Shown: positions 1 to 6,189 of the stretch, piece after piece | Layout: every line of letters begins with the position of its first letter | How positions within the stretch are numbered: the stretch's first letter is position 1 | DNA from: an uncultured Methylobacillus sp. | GTDB lineage: Bacteria > Pseudomonadota > Gammaproteobacteria > Burkholderiales > Methylophilaceae | Length of the DNA stretch: 8,650 nucleotides | Assembly (NCBI GenBank): GCA_946481235.1 | Contig: CAMLME010000077.1 | Span: 1-8,650, forward strand | Reading direction: 5' to 3' | Notes under the pieces: generated by a model | Seen by the model: the letters and a program-made list of their open reading frames with translations, nothing else | The model's database searches: none | Told to the model about the DNA's origin: nothing | Translations under genes and position numbers: made by a program

Positions 1-881
1 TCGAGCACGGCTGGCAGCATGAAGAGTACGACATGAAGAAGCTGCGGAAGCTCGGCGCGGGCGCGTTCGTTGCCGTGGCGCAGGGCTCCGAAATGGATGA
101 CGCGGCCATCGTGCATCTGAGCTATGCCCCGAAAAAAGCGAAAAAATCGTATGCGCTGGTGGGCAAGGGCATCTGCTTCGATACCGGTGGGCACAACCTC
201 AAGCCGGCGCGCTACATGCACGGCATGCACGAGGACATGAACGGTTCCGCCGTCGCGCTCGGCATCCTGCAGGCCGCAACGCAGCTCAAGTTGCCAGTGC
301 GAATCGACTGCTGGCTGGCGCTGGCACAGAACCATATCAGCCCCAAGGCCTACAAGCAGAACGACGTGGTGACGGCGCTCAACGGCACAACCATCGAAAT
401 CATCCATACCGATGCCGAAGGGCGCATGGTGCTGGCGGATACGTTGACGCTGGCATCCCGCAGCAAGCCGGACTTCATGATGGATTTCGCCACCTTGACC
501 GGCAGCATGATGACTGCGGTGGGCACCCGCTACAGCGGCATTATCGGCAACAGGCCAGAGCTGCTTTGCAAGGCAGTGGGTGTCGGCAATATGGTGGGCG
601 AACGCGTGTGCGCGTTCCCGTTCGACGAGGATTACGAACCGGAGCTCGACAGCAAGATCGCCGACATCAAGCAGTGCACGCTGGATGGCGAAGCCGACCA
701 CATTCTCGCCGCACGCTTCCTGGCGCGCTTTATCGAAAACGACGTGCCGTGGCTGCACGTCGATCTCTCGGCATGCAACCACAAGGGCGGGCTGGGGGCC
801 GTGGCAAGCGACGTGACCGGTTTTGGGGTGGGGTTCGGCCTGAACCTGTTGCAGACCTTGGCAGAGCCTGAAAAAACATGA
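1..881 (+). CDS. M17 (leucyl aminopeptidase-type) metallopeptidase, 5'-truncated
   Basis: This is the catalytic half of a cytosolic leucyl-aminopeptidase family (M17) enzyme, which uses two metal ions to remove N-terminal residues from peptides. The reading frame is open from base 3, and the residues before the first in-window Met (base 33) read naturally into the conserved KLGAGAFVAVAQGS segment, so the true start lies outside the window. Counting from the Met at 33, the expected metal ligands are present: K45 and D50 (GKGICFDTGG), D68 (HEDMNG), and D127 and E129 (HTDAEGR). The catalytic pair K57 (NLKP) and R131 is also present. The spacings match those I recall for bovine lens aminopeptidase, so the enzyme should be active. 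The usual family signature is NTDAEGR; here the Asn is His. The missing part should be the N-terminal regulatory domain. The stop codon overlaps the next gene's start (ATGA), which suggests translational coupling. The family call is firm; the substrate is unknown. Confidence 0.93.
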   Translation, partial: EHGWQHEEYDMKKLRKLGAGAFVAVAQGSEMDDAAIVHLSYAPKKAKKSYALVGKGICFDTGGHNLKPARYMHGMHEDMNGSAVALGILQAATQLKLPVRIDCWLALAQNHISPKAYKQNDVVTALNGTTIEIIHTDAEGRMVLADTLTLASRSKPDFMMDFATLTGSMMTAVGTRYSGIIGNRPELLCKAVGVGNMVGERVCAFPFDEDYEPELDSKIADIKQCTLDGEADHILAARFLARFIENDVPWLHVDLSACNHKGGLGAVASDVTGFGVGFGLNLLQTLAEPEKT

Positions 882-1336
882 TTTTCGACGTTCTGGCGAA
901 TGCGGATCGCTATTCCGCGATGCACCCCTTATTCCCGCGCGCTTTTGCCTTTCTGCGAGATACCGATCTTCTGGCGCTGGCGCCGGGCCGCTACCCCATT
1001 GAAGGCGATTCCTTGTTCGCGATTGTGGAAGAAGCCGACGGCCGTAGCCGGGCTGATGCCAGGCTGGAATGCCATCGTAAATACATCGACATCCAGTTTG
1101 TGCTGCAAGGCACGGACGAGATGGGCTGGAATCCTTTATGCAATTGTCGGGAACCAGTTGCCGGATATAGCGACAAACGGGATATCGAGTTCTTTCACGA
1201 CGCTCCTGCGAGCTGGATAGCTGTGCCCGCAGGAGCGTTTTGCGTGTTTTTCCCCGAGGATGCGCACGCACCGTTGGTTGGCGCGGCGGCTATCCGCAAG
1301 GTAGTGCTGAAAATTGCCGTTGGAGAGTCAGGCTGA
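878..1336 (+). CDS. YhcH/YjgK/YiaL family (DUF386) protein
   Basis: A 152-residue protein of the DUF386 family, a small cupin-like beta-barrel family. E. coli members include YhcH (NanQ, a sialic acid anomerase), EbgC and TabA. Family hallmarks are visible in order: a central block at about residues 62-81 (RLECHRKYIDIQFVLQGTDE), then DIEFF near 108-112, then a PAGAFCVFFPEDAHAP block near 116-132 with H130. H66 and H130 are the likely metal or substrate ligands. The length is typical and the protein looks intact. There is no signal peptide, so it should be cytoplasmic. The start codon overlaps the stop of the aminopeptidase, so the two are probably co-translated. No sugar-catabolic genes are visible nearby, so the substrate cannot be inferred. 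The last 9 bp overlap the 3' end of a small gene on the other strand. Confidence 0.9.
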   Translation: MIFDVLANADRYSAMHPLFPRAFAFLRDTDLLALAPGRYPIEGDSLFAIVEEADGRSRADARLECHRKYIDIQFVLQGTDEMGWNPLCNCREPVAGYSDKRDIEFFHDAPASWIAVPAGAFCVFFPEDAHAPLVGAAAIRKVVLKIAVGESG

Positions 1337-1531
1337 GAGTAAAGTGCTGTTGGCCTGGAGCCGCACGGTCATATAGATGCGCCACTTTGTCAGGTCGTTC
1401 CCGGCTTTGAAAGCTTCGAAGGTCGGCGGGTGTTGAACCATGCCTGCCACGACCTTGGCATCCCACATCCTGACCTGCTCTGGCAGGGTTCCCAGAAACG
1501 CTGCTATTGAATGCTCGACTTCTTTGACCAT
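1328..1531 (-). CDS. Small hypothetical protein (67 aa)
   Basis: I do not recognise this protein. It would be a 67-residue soluble protein with no signal peptide, membrane segment or Cys pair. It has an amphipathic-looking N-terminal half (VKEVEHSIAAFLGTLPEQ) and two Trp residues. The case for a real gene is the strong Shine-Dalgarno AAGAAAGG about 7 bases before the ATG, the fact that it fills the space between YhcH and the transpeptidase, and its natural amino-acid composition. It converges on YhcH with a 9-bp overlap of 3' ends and diverges from the transpeptidase across about 60 bp of AT-rich DNA that may hold both promoters. Its shortness and lack of a known family keep confidence moderate. 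Confidence 0.55.
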   Translation of the reverse strand: MVKEVEHSIAAFLGTLPEQVRMWDAKVVAGMVQHPPTFEAFKAGNDLTKWRIYMTVRLQANSTLLSA

Positions 1532-1591
1532 GACATTACCTTTCTTGTTATTGGTGGATAACGGATTGATCCTTATTGTTAGTTATTGATT

Positions 1592-2509
1592 ATGAATGGA
1601 AAATATTTGAATGCAATAACCCAAATGCGGTATGGCCGATGGCTGATCGCATGCCTGATGCTGGCCTGGAGCCTCGCGTTATCTGCGCAGACCTTGCCGG
1701 GCAAAGCGTTGATCGGGGACGTTTACACCTATCAAGTGAAGGCGGGAGATACGCTCACGCGCATCGGTGCACGTTATGGCGTCGATCCTTACCTGTTACT
1801 ACGTGAGAATGGCTTGCAGGAATCCCGGCCGCTCAAGATCGGACAGATTCTGCAAATCGACAATCATCACATCGTGCCGTCGTCGCTCGAGGACGGCATT
1901 GTTATCAACCTGCCGCAGCGCATGCTCTTCCGCATGCAGGGAGGCGCGGTGCAAAAAGCCTATCCGGTAGGCGTCGGACGGCCTGACTGGCCGACCGATA
2001 CCGGGGATTTTGAAATTGTCAGTCGCGAGGATGATAAAACCTGGTTCGTACCACCTTCGATCCAGCGGGAAATGGCACTCCAGGGAGAGGTCGTCAAGGA
2101 GCGGGTGCCGCCAGGTCCGGACAACCCGCTAGGCAAGTACTGGATGGGCTTGAGCTTGCCTGGGCTGGGTATCCATGGCACGATTGCGCCGGAAAGTATC
2201 TATCATTTCCAGAGTCACGGCTGCATACGTTTGCATCCGGACGACGCCGCAGAAATGTTCGCAACAACAAACAAGGGCGATGCCGGCATCATTATTTACG
2301 AGCCGGTGCTGTTATACGTCGCGCCCGATAACAAGATCTATCTGGAAGTGCATCGCGATATCTATCGCAAAGGTATTGATGCGAATGGGCTAGTCAAGGA
2401 ACTTGCTGCTTCAGCTCGAGTCGATGACACCATCGACTGGAAAAAAGTGGCGCAAGTGATAGCTGCGCATGAAGGTGTGGCTCGCAATGTAACTCGCGCG
2501 GCCGACTAG
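1592..2509 (+). CDS. LysM + YkuD (ErfK/YbiS-type) L,D-transpeptidase, exported
   Basis: A periplasmic L,D-transpeptidase. Such enzymes use a catalytic Cys to form 3-3 crosslinks between meso-diaminopimelate residues of peptidoglycan, or to attach lipoprotein to it. Counted from the ATG at 1592 (305 aa), there is a signal peptide with basic residues R13/R16, a hydrophobic core at about 17-30, and likely cleavage after ALSA (29-32). A LysM domain follows at about 45-90 (YQVKAGDTL...LKIGQILQI), which binds glycan. The YkuD domain (about 103-240) carries H195 (GIHGT) and the catalytic motif S208-H-G-C211-I-R213. The C-terminal tail (YLEVHRDIYRKG and after) is typical of ErfK/YbiS relatives. The start is uncertain: a TTG lies two codons upstream and another ATG is at 1625 just before the hydrophobic core, and none has a clear Shine-Dalgarno. 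The next gene follows after 8 bp and is also a cell-wall enzyme. Confidence 0.93.
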   Translation: MNGKYLNAITQMRYGRWLIACLMLAWSLALSAQTLPGKALIGDVYTYQVKAGDTLTRIGARYGVDPYLLLRENGLQESRPLKIGQILQIDNHHIVPSSLEDGIVINLPQRMLFRMQGGAVQKAYPVGVGRPDWPTDTGDFEIVSREDDKTWFVPPSIQREMALQGEVVKERVPPGPDNPLGKYWMGLSLPGLGIHGTIAPESIYHFQSHGCIRLHPDDAAEMFATTNKGDAGIIIYEPVLLYVAPDNKIYLEVHRDIYRKGIDANGLVKELAASARVDDTIDWKKVAQVIAAHEGVARNVTRAAD

Positions 2510-2517
2510 GAGAGCAC

Positions 2518-3093
2518 ATGAAAGAGCAGGACGAATTGTTGTTGCCGGCATTGAGCCGACGTGGTTTTCTGAAATTCGGTGCAGCAGCGATGCTGGCCGC
2601 GAGCGTACCCGGCAAAGCCCTGGCTGCCATTGCCGCAAGCCCGGAGCGTAAGCTGTCGTTCTACCATTTGCATACCGGCGAAAAGCTGAATGCAACCTAT
2701 TGGGCCGATGGTGCCTATCAGCAGGACGGCCTGGGCGAGATCTACCATCTGCTGCGCGACTTCCGCTCCGGCGATGTGAGCCCCATCGATACCGGCTTGC
2801 TGGACCTGTTGCACTCGCTGTCGATGAAGCTCGATACAACGGCCCAGTTCCACGTCATTTCCGGGTATCGCTCTCCCAACACCAATGCGATGCTCGCCAA
2901 GCACAGCAGCGGCGTGGCAAGGCACAGCCTGCATATGGATGGCCTGGCGGTGGACATCCGGCTGCCGGGTCGCGATCTTGCCGATGTGCATCGCGCAGCG
3001 CTTTCACTGAAGAGCGGCGGCGTCGGCTATTACCCGGTGTCCGATTTCGTCCATGTGGACACCGGCCGCGTGCGGCAATGGAGCGGTTCGTAA
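2518..3093 (+). CDS. Tat-exported DUF882 / M15-type peptidoglycan peptidase (YcbK/MepK-like)
   Basis: A 191-residue protein of the DUF882 (YcbK) family, related to the M15 zinc D-Ala-D-Ala carboxypeptidases. E. coli YcbK (MepK) is a murein endopeptidase that cleaves 3-3 crosslinks. The N-terminus has a full twin-arginine motif (S13-R-R-G-F-L-K19), a short hydrophobic stretch and an ALA site near residue 36, so it should be exported folded by the Tat pathway. The SGYRSP motif (about 116-121) and the zinc signature SxHxxGxAxD give ligands H139 and D146; the third ligand is H179 in the FVHVD motif. All are present, so the enzyme looks active. AGGAG lies about 7 bases before the ATG and overlaps the end of the transpeptidase gene, so the two are almost certainly one operon. 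Its stop is 4 bp from the stop of the convergent pentapeptide gene, so no separate terminator fits between them. Confidence 0.92.
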   Translation: MKEQDELLLPALSRRGFLKFGAAAMLAASVPGKALAAIAASPERKLSFYHLHTGEKLNATYWADGAYQQDGLGEIYHLLRDFRSGDVSPIDTGLLDLLHSLSMKLDTTAQFHVISGYRSPNTNAMLAKHSSGVARHSLHMDGLAVDIRLPGRDLADVHRAALSLKSGGVGYYPVSDFVHVDTGRVRQWSGS

Positions 3094-3097
3094 GGCT

Positions 3098-4039
3098 TTA
3101 TTTGCAGCCGACGCATTTGCCCTTGGTGGAGGCCATTCCCTTCACCGAATCCAGTCCTTTGACGTCCTTGAATATCGCGCCATTCACATCCGCATCGGTC
3201 AGGTTGGCGCCAGTGAGATCGGCTCCGGTCAGGTCTGCCTGGACCAGGTCGGCGCGATTCAGATTGGCATTCTTCAGATTGGCTCCCCTCAGGTCAGCGA
3301 AAGTGAATGCCGCAATGTTCAGATCTGCATTTTCGAAATTGGCTTTCGCAAACTTGCCGCCTACCGAATCGAATTTCATCTGTCCCATCGGCTGATTGCC
3401 CATATCCAGCCCGAAACGCCCGTTCTTCGCATTCACGCCGGTCATGTCCACGGCACCCAGTGTGCCGATCACGCGCGCATTGGTGAGATTGGCGCCAGCA
3501 AAGTTGGTCTTGTCGAAAATAGCCTGGAAGATGATGGCGTCTGTCAGATTGGCGCCGGAGAGATTGGCGTTTTCGAGCCGCGCCAGGTTGAGGTAGGCGC
3601 GTTGCATGTTGGCCCCGGAAAGGTTGGCGCCGCGTAGGTATGCGCCAAAGAAACTGGTATTGACCATTTTGCAGTGGCGCAGGTCCTTGCCGTCGAATTC
3701 CAGATAGCCCGCATCCTTGTTGGATAAATCGCAGGTTTTGCTCTCGATCTGCTTCAGGGCATCGGCCTGGCTGATTTTTTCGCGTTCCTGCTCGGCATTC
3801 TTGTCGTAAAAGGCCTTGGCTTTCTTGATGACCTTTTCCGGATCCTTCATGAACATCATTTTGGATTCTTCACTGCTGAAACAATACGTCTTGCCTTTGT
3901 AGTCGGTCTTCACCGAGCAATCCGTCTTCATCATCTGCCCCATCGAAAGCCCGGTGGTGCAGTTGTCACCCATTTCCGCTGCGCTGGCCAAGCCGGAAAT
4001 GGCCAGCAGAGCAATGCAAACAACCCCTGGTGTACGCAT
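3098..4039 (-). CDS. Secreted pentapeptide-repeat protein with YHS-like N-terminal domain
   Basis: A 313-residue exported protein of unknown function. There is a signal peptide at residues 1-21 (hydrophobic core VVCIALLAISGLASA). Residues about 26-75 resemble a YHS metal-binding domain (DCSVKTDYKGKTYCFSSEES...FMKDPEKV), but degenerate: C27, C41 and C53 are present, while the second Cys of the usual FCSxxC is Ser. The region is Met-rich. After a Lys/Glu-rich linker come two blocks of A(D/N)Lxx pentapeptide repeats, roughly 120-205 and 230-290, which should fold into a right-handed quadrilateral beta-helix. A Gly/Met-rich insert separates the blocks. The protein ends GKCVGCK, a CxxC. AAGGAG sits 7 bases before the ATG, so the start is secure. 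A promoter with an embedded palindrome lies about 100 bp upstream. The architecture is certain; metal binding is inference. Confidence 0.88.
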   Translation of the reverse strand: MRTPGVVCIALLAISGLASAAEMGDNCTTGLSMGQMMKTDCSVKTDYKGKTYCFSSEESKMMFMKDPEKVIKKAKAFYDKNAEQEREKISQADALKQIESKTCDLSNKDAGYLEFDGKDLRHCKMVNTSFFGAYLRGANLSGANMQRAYLNLARLENANLSGANLTDAIIFQAIFDKTNFAGANLTNARVIGTLGAVDMTGVNAKNGRFGLDMGNQPMGQMKFDSVGGKFAKANFENADLNIAAFTFADLRGANLKNANLNRADLVQADLTGADLTGANLTDADVNGAIFKDVKGLDSVKGMASTKGKCVGCK

Positions 4040-4136
4040 GATTTTTCTCCTTTTAATCGAAGCGCAAGCTGGTGATCCGCCTGTAAAACCTTAGTCCTGT
4101 CGTGAGCAGGAAAATTCATTCGGGCGCTTACAAAGC

Positions 4137-4165
4137 TTTACACGACCGAGCGTACGGTCGGTCAA
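4137..4165 (-). promoter_or_regulatory. Predicted promoter of the pentapeptide gene with operator-like palindrome in the spacer
   Basis: Read on the minus strand, TTGACC (4165-4160) is a 5/6 match to the sigma-70 -35 box and TGTAAA (4142-4137) a 4/6 match to the -10 box, separated by exactly 17 bases. The spacer is occupied by an inverted repeat, CGACCG-N6-CGGTCG (4143-4160), with symmetric centre CG at 4151-4152 and pattern GACCGnnCGnnCGGTC. This is the kind of site bound by TetR-family dimers. A regulator bound here would block RNA polymerase. Predicted transcription would begin near 4130, giving a leader of about 90 bases before the ATG at 4039. No regulator gene is visible in the window, so the identity of the binder is inference. 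Confidence 0.5.
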
Positions 4166-4230
4166 CCGAACGCAAAACCGCCGCGTTATTTGCTCAACCG
4201 CTGCAATTGGGCGGCCATCGATAAAACAGA

Positions 4231-4235
4231 AGGAG
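4231..4235 (+). promoter_or_regulatory. Ribosome binding site fixing the GTG start of the glycine-zipper gene
   Basis: AGGAG (extended to GAAGGAG) lies 8 bases before the GTG at 4244. An in-frame ATG at 4190 would place this strong Shine-Dalgarno inside the coding region and put 18 polar residues in front of the signal peptide, so the GTG is preferred. Confidence 0.8.
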
Positions 4236-4243
4236 TACCAAAA

Positions 4244-4834
4244 GTGAAGATCAACAAGACGGCTGCTTCGATACTGATGATGAGCGCGATTTCGCTGCCC
4301 GCCGCAGCGGATGACGTCTATTACGATACCGCGCGGGTGATATCCGTGACGCCGCAAGTCGAGCGCGTCAACGTGCCGCGTGAAGAATGCCATACCGAAT
4401 ATACCCGTGAGAGCTATTCCAATTCAGGCAGCCGTGACATCGGCGGTGCCATTATCGGCGGCATTGCCGGCGGCCTGCTGGGCAGCCAGATCGGCAAGGG
4501 CAGCGGGCGCGTCGCCGGAGCTGCCGTCGGTGCCGCGACGGGTGCCATTGTGGGTGACCGTATCGACAACAGCGGCCAACGCAGCTACGGTTCCCGCCCG
4601 GTCGAGCGCTGTGTGACGGTAGATGAGTGGCAGACCGTTACCCGTGACTATCTGGTGACTTATCGCTATGACGGCCGCGAGTACACCACCGTCATGCCCA
4701 ACGATCCGGGCAGGAATATTCGTGTCAGGGTCGCTATTGCGCCCGAATACGATGAGCGCATCAGTTATCTGGCACCCGAACACCGTGACAACGGCTGGCA
4801 TCGCGGTTGGGACAAGCGTCGCGGTCGCGATTAA
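4244..4834 (+). CDS. Glycine-zipper 2TM (17 kDa antigen-like) envelope protein
   Basis: A 196-residue exported protein whose function is not known; members of this group are envelope-associated. The N-terminus is a signal peptide (KINKTAASILMMSAISLPAAA, cleavage near residues 22-24). Following a segment with a VNVPREEC motif is a Gly/Ala-rich double glycine zipper (DIGGAIIGGIAGGLLGSQIG, then RVAGAAVGAATGAIVGDRI) that could form a short helical hairpin in or on a membrane. The C-terminal part (RCVTVDEWQTVTRDYLVTYRYDGREYTTVMPNDPG) is a beta-rich region commonly following the zipper in this family. There are two Cys, one before and one after the zipper, that could form a disulfide in the periplasm. 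The start is GTG, chosen from the Shine-Dalgarno. It is divergent from the pentapeptide gene and followed by tandem terminators, so it is probably transcribed alone. I see no convincing promoter for it. Confidence 0.88.
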   Translation: MKINKTAASILMMSAISLPAAADDVYYDTARVISVTPQVERVNVPREECHTEYTRESYSNSGSRDIGGAIIGGIAGGLLGSQIGKGSGRVAGAAVGAATGAIVGDRIDNSGQRSYGSRPVERCVTVDEWQTVTRDYLVTYRYDGREYTTVMPNDPGRNIRVRVAIAPEYDERISYLAPEHRDNGWHRGWDKRRGRD

Positions 4835-4852
4835 CCGAACTGAGGACGAGTC

Positions 4853-4886
4853 GGCTGATATTCGCCTAAAGCGATCTCAGCCTTTT
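4853..4886 (+). terminator. First of two tandem rho-independent terminators (weaker)
   Basis: GGCTGA (4853-4858) pairs with TCAGCC (4877-4882). Inside it TCGC (4862-4865) pairs with GCGA (4871-4874) around the loop CTAAA. The hairpin is followed by TTTTC. The small internal loop and short T run make it weaker than the next one. It lies about 18 bases after the stop of the glycine-zipper gene. Confidence 0.6.
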
Positions 4887-4890
4887 CAAG

Positions 4891-4916
4891 CCGCCGGAAT
4901 TCCGGCGGTTTTTTTT
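4891..4916 (+). terminator. Second tandem rho-independent terminator (strong)
   Basis: The perfect palindrome CCGCCGGAATTCCGGCGG (4891-4908) is followed by eight T residues (4909-4916), a classic intrinsic terminator for the glycine-zipper transcript. On the minus strand there is no comparable T run after either hairpin, so it should act mainly in the plus direction and protect the convergent MFS gene, whose stop codon begins only 3 bases away. Confidence 0.9.
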
Positions 4917-4918
4917 CG

Positions 4919-6136
4919 TCAGTGCAGGTCCTTCAATTCCAGCCTGCGTAACCTGGGAGCCAGCCGGGCCGTGACGGCAACAACACCCAGGGTCATCATG
5001 CCGCCGAAGACAACCGAAGGCACCAATCCCAGCAAACGGGCGGCGACGCCGGATTCGAAAGCGCCCAGTTCGTTGGATGAACCGATGAAAATGCCATTGA
5101 TCGCGGAGACGCGTCCGCGCATGGCGTCGGGGGTCATTAGCTGCATGATGGCGCTGCGCAGCACCACGCTGACCCCATCACAGGCACCGGAAAGCAACAG
5201 CATGACTCCGGCCAGCCAGAAACTTTTCGAAAGCGCGAAAGCGATAATGCATGCCCCGAAGCCTGCAACCGCCCAAAGCAGCCAGCGGCCTGCATGTTTA
5301 TCGATAGGATGGCGGGCGAGGTAAAGGCCAGTGGCCACGGCGCCGATGGCAGGGGCCGCACGCAAAATACCCAGACCTTCCGGGCCGTAATGGAATATTT
5401 CGTGGATGAAAGCCGGCAGCATGGCGACCGCGCCGCCGAACAAGACGGCGAACATGTCCAGCGTCTGGGCTGCAAGCATCACCTGGTTGTTGGCGACAAA
5501 ACGCAGCCCTTCGGCGATGCTCTTGAATACCGGGGCACTTTCGGCAGGCGGCGGTTCCTTGACGCGCAGGGAAAGCAGCATGGCAGCAGCACTCAAGGCC
5601 AGCAGGGTGGCGACGGCATATGCCGTGGTTTTTCCTGCCCAGCCGACCAGGATGCCGCCGAGCGCCGGCCCGATGATCAATCCGAGCTGGAAAGCGGAGC
5701 TGCCGATGCCGGCGGCGCGCGCATATTGCTTGCGCGGAAGAACCAGCGCGAACAAGGAGTTATAGGAAGGCCCGATGAAGGCGCGCGCGATACCGGTCAG
5801 TACGATGGAACCGTAAATCCACAGCGTGGGGTCGCCTGCGACCAGTCCGGCGGCGACGCCCAGCAGCACGAGTGTATTCAGGAAGAGCATGACGCAGGCC
5901 ATTACGCCGAACATGCGGCGTGAATGGTGATCGACTGCATAGCCGGCGAACAGCGCGCAACAGAAGTAGGGAATGGCCTCGGCCAGCCCGATCAGCCCCA
6001 GTGCGAGTGGATCGCGCGTAAGTTCGTAGATGTGCCAGCCGACGACGACCGCGACCATCTGGTAGGACAGTACGATCTGGACGCGGAAGGCCAGCAGTTT
6101 GAGAAAGGCGGCGTTGCGCAAAGGCGGGGCATGCAT
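4919..6136 (-). CDS. MFS transporter (EntS/MFS_3-like exporter)
   Basis: A 405-residue inner-membrane protein of the major facilitator superfamily, with hydrophobic segments along nearly its whole length, consistent with the usual 12 helices. The loop after helix 2 contains motif A (G65-YAV-D69-HHS-R73-R74), which supports the family. The sequence style (N-terminal HIYELTRDPLALGLIGLAEAIP, central VLPRKQYARAAGIGSSAFQLGLIIGPALGG, and C-terminal MTPDAMRGRVSAINGIFIGSSNELGAFESG) matches the EntS/MFS_3 exporter group, which includes the enterobactin exporter. The substrate cannot be told and no siderophore genes are nearby. The Shine-Dalgarno is weak (AGCGAG). It follows the potassium channel gene by 53 bp on the same strand and is probably the last gene of that run. 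Confidence 0.93.
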   Translation of the reverse strand: MHAPPLRNAAFLKLLAFRVQIVLSYQMVAVVVGWHIYELTRDPLALGLIGLAEAIPYFCCALFAGYAVDHHSRRMFGVMACVMLFLNTLVLLGVAAGLVAGDPTLWIYGSIVLTGIARAFIGPSYNSLFALVLPRKQYARAAGIGSSAFQLGLIIGPALGGILVGWAGKTTAYAVATLLALSAAAMLLSLRVKEPPPAESAPVFKSIAEGLRFVANNQVMLAAQTLDMFAVLFGGAVAMLPAFIHEIFHYGPEGLGILRAAPAIGAVATGLYLARHPIDKHAGRWLLWAVAGFGACIIAFALSKSFWLAGVMLLLSGACDGVSVVLRSAIMQLMTPDAMRGRVSAINGIFIGSSNELGAFESGVAARLLGLVPSVVFGGMMTLGVVAVTARLAPRLRRLELKDLH

Positions 6137-6189
6137 GTCGGCTCGCTAACGGGCTGGCGCAGGCCTGGCCTGGCAGGGAATGGATTTCT

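Noticed and set aside
2506..2991. Minus-strand open frame opposite the DUF882 gene
   Set aside because: It is antisense to a protein with a full Tat motif and intact zinc ligands, and shows no domain of its own.
3053..3637. Plus-strand frame with repeated IGxxQ/VGA units opposite the pentapeptide gene
   Set aside because: It is the antisense image of the pentapeptide repeats. The real gene has a signal peptide and a strong Shine-Dalgarno.
3190..3640. DNA-level tandem repeats (recurring GGTTGGCGCC-like blocks)
   Set aside because: They follow the period of the pentapeptide code (15 bp) on the minus strand and are explained by the protein repeats.
4143..4160. The palindrome as a transcription terminator
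   Set aside because: Stem arms are only 6 bp and no T run follows on either strand. Its position between -35 and -10 boxes fits an operator.
4190..4243. Upstream ATG extension of the glycine-zipper protein
   Set aside because: It would bury the GAAGGAG ribosome binding site in coding sequence and displace the signal peptide from the N-terminus.
4839..4875. Hammerhead-ribozyme-like core (CTGAGGA fits CUGANGA) after the glycine-zipper gene
   Set aside because: No GAAA core strand follows the possible stem II and no stems I/III close the fold. The bases are better explained by the first terminator hairpin.
5294..5923. Plus-strand open frame opposite the MFS transporter
   Set aside because: It has an unnatural composition rich in Gln, Asp and Gly with no domain. 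The minus strand encodes a complete MFS protein.
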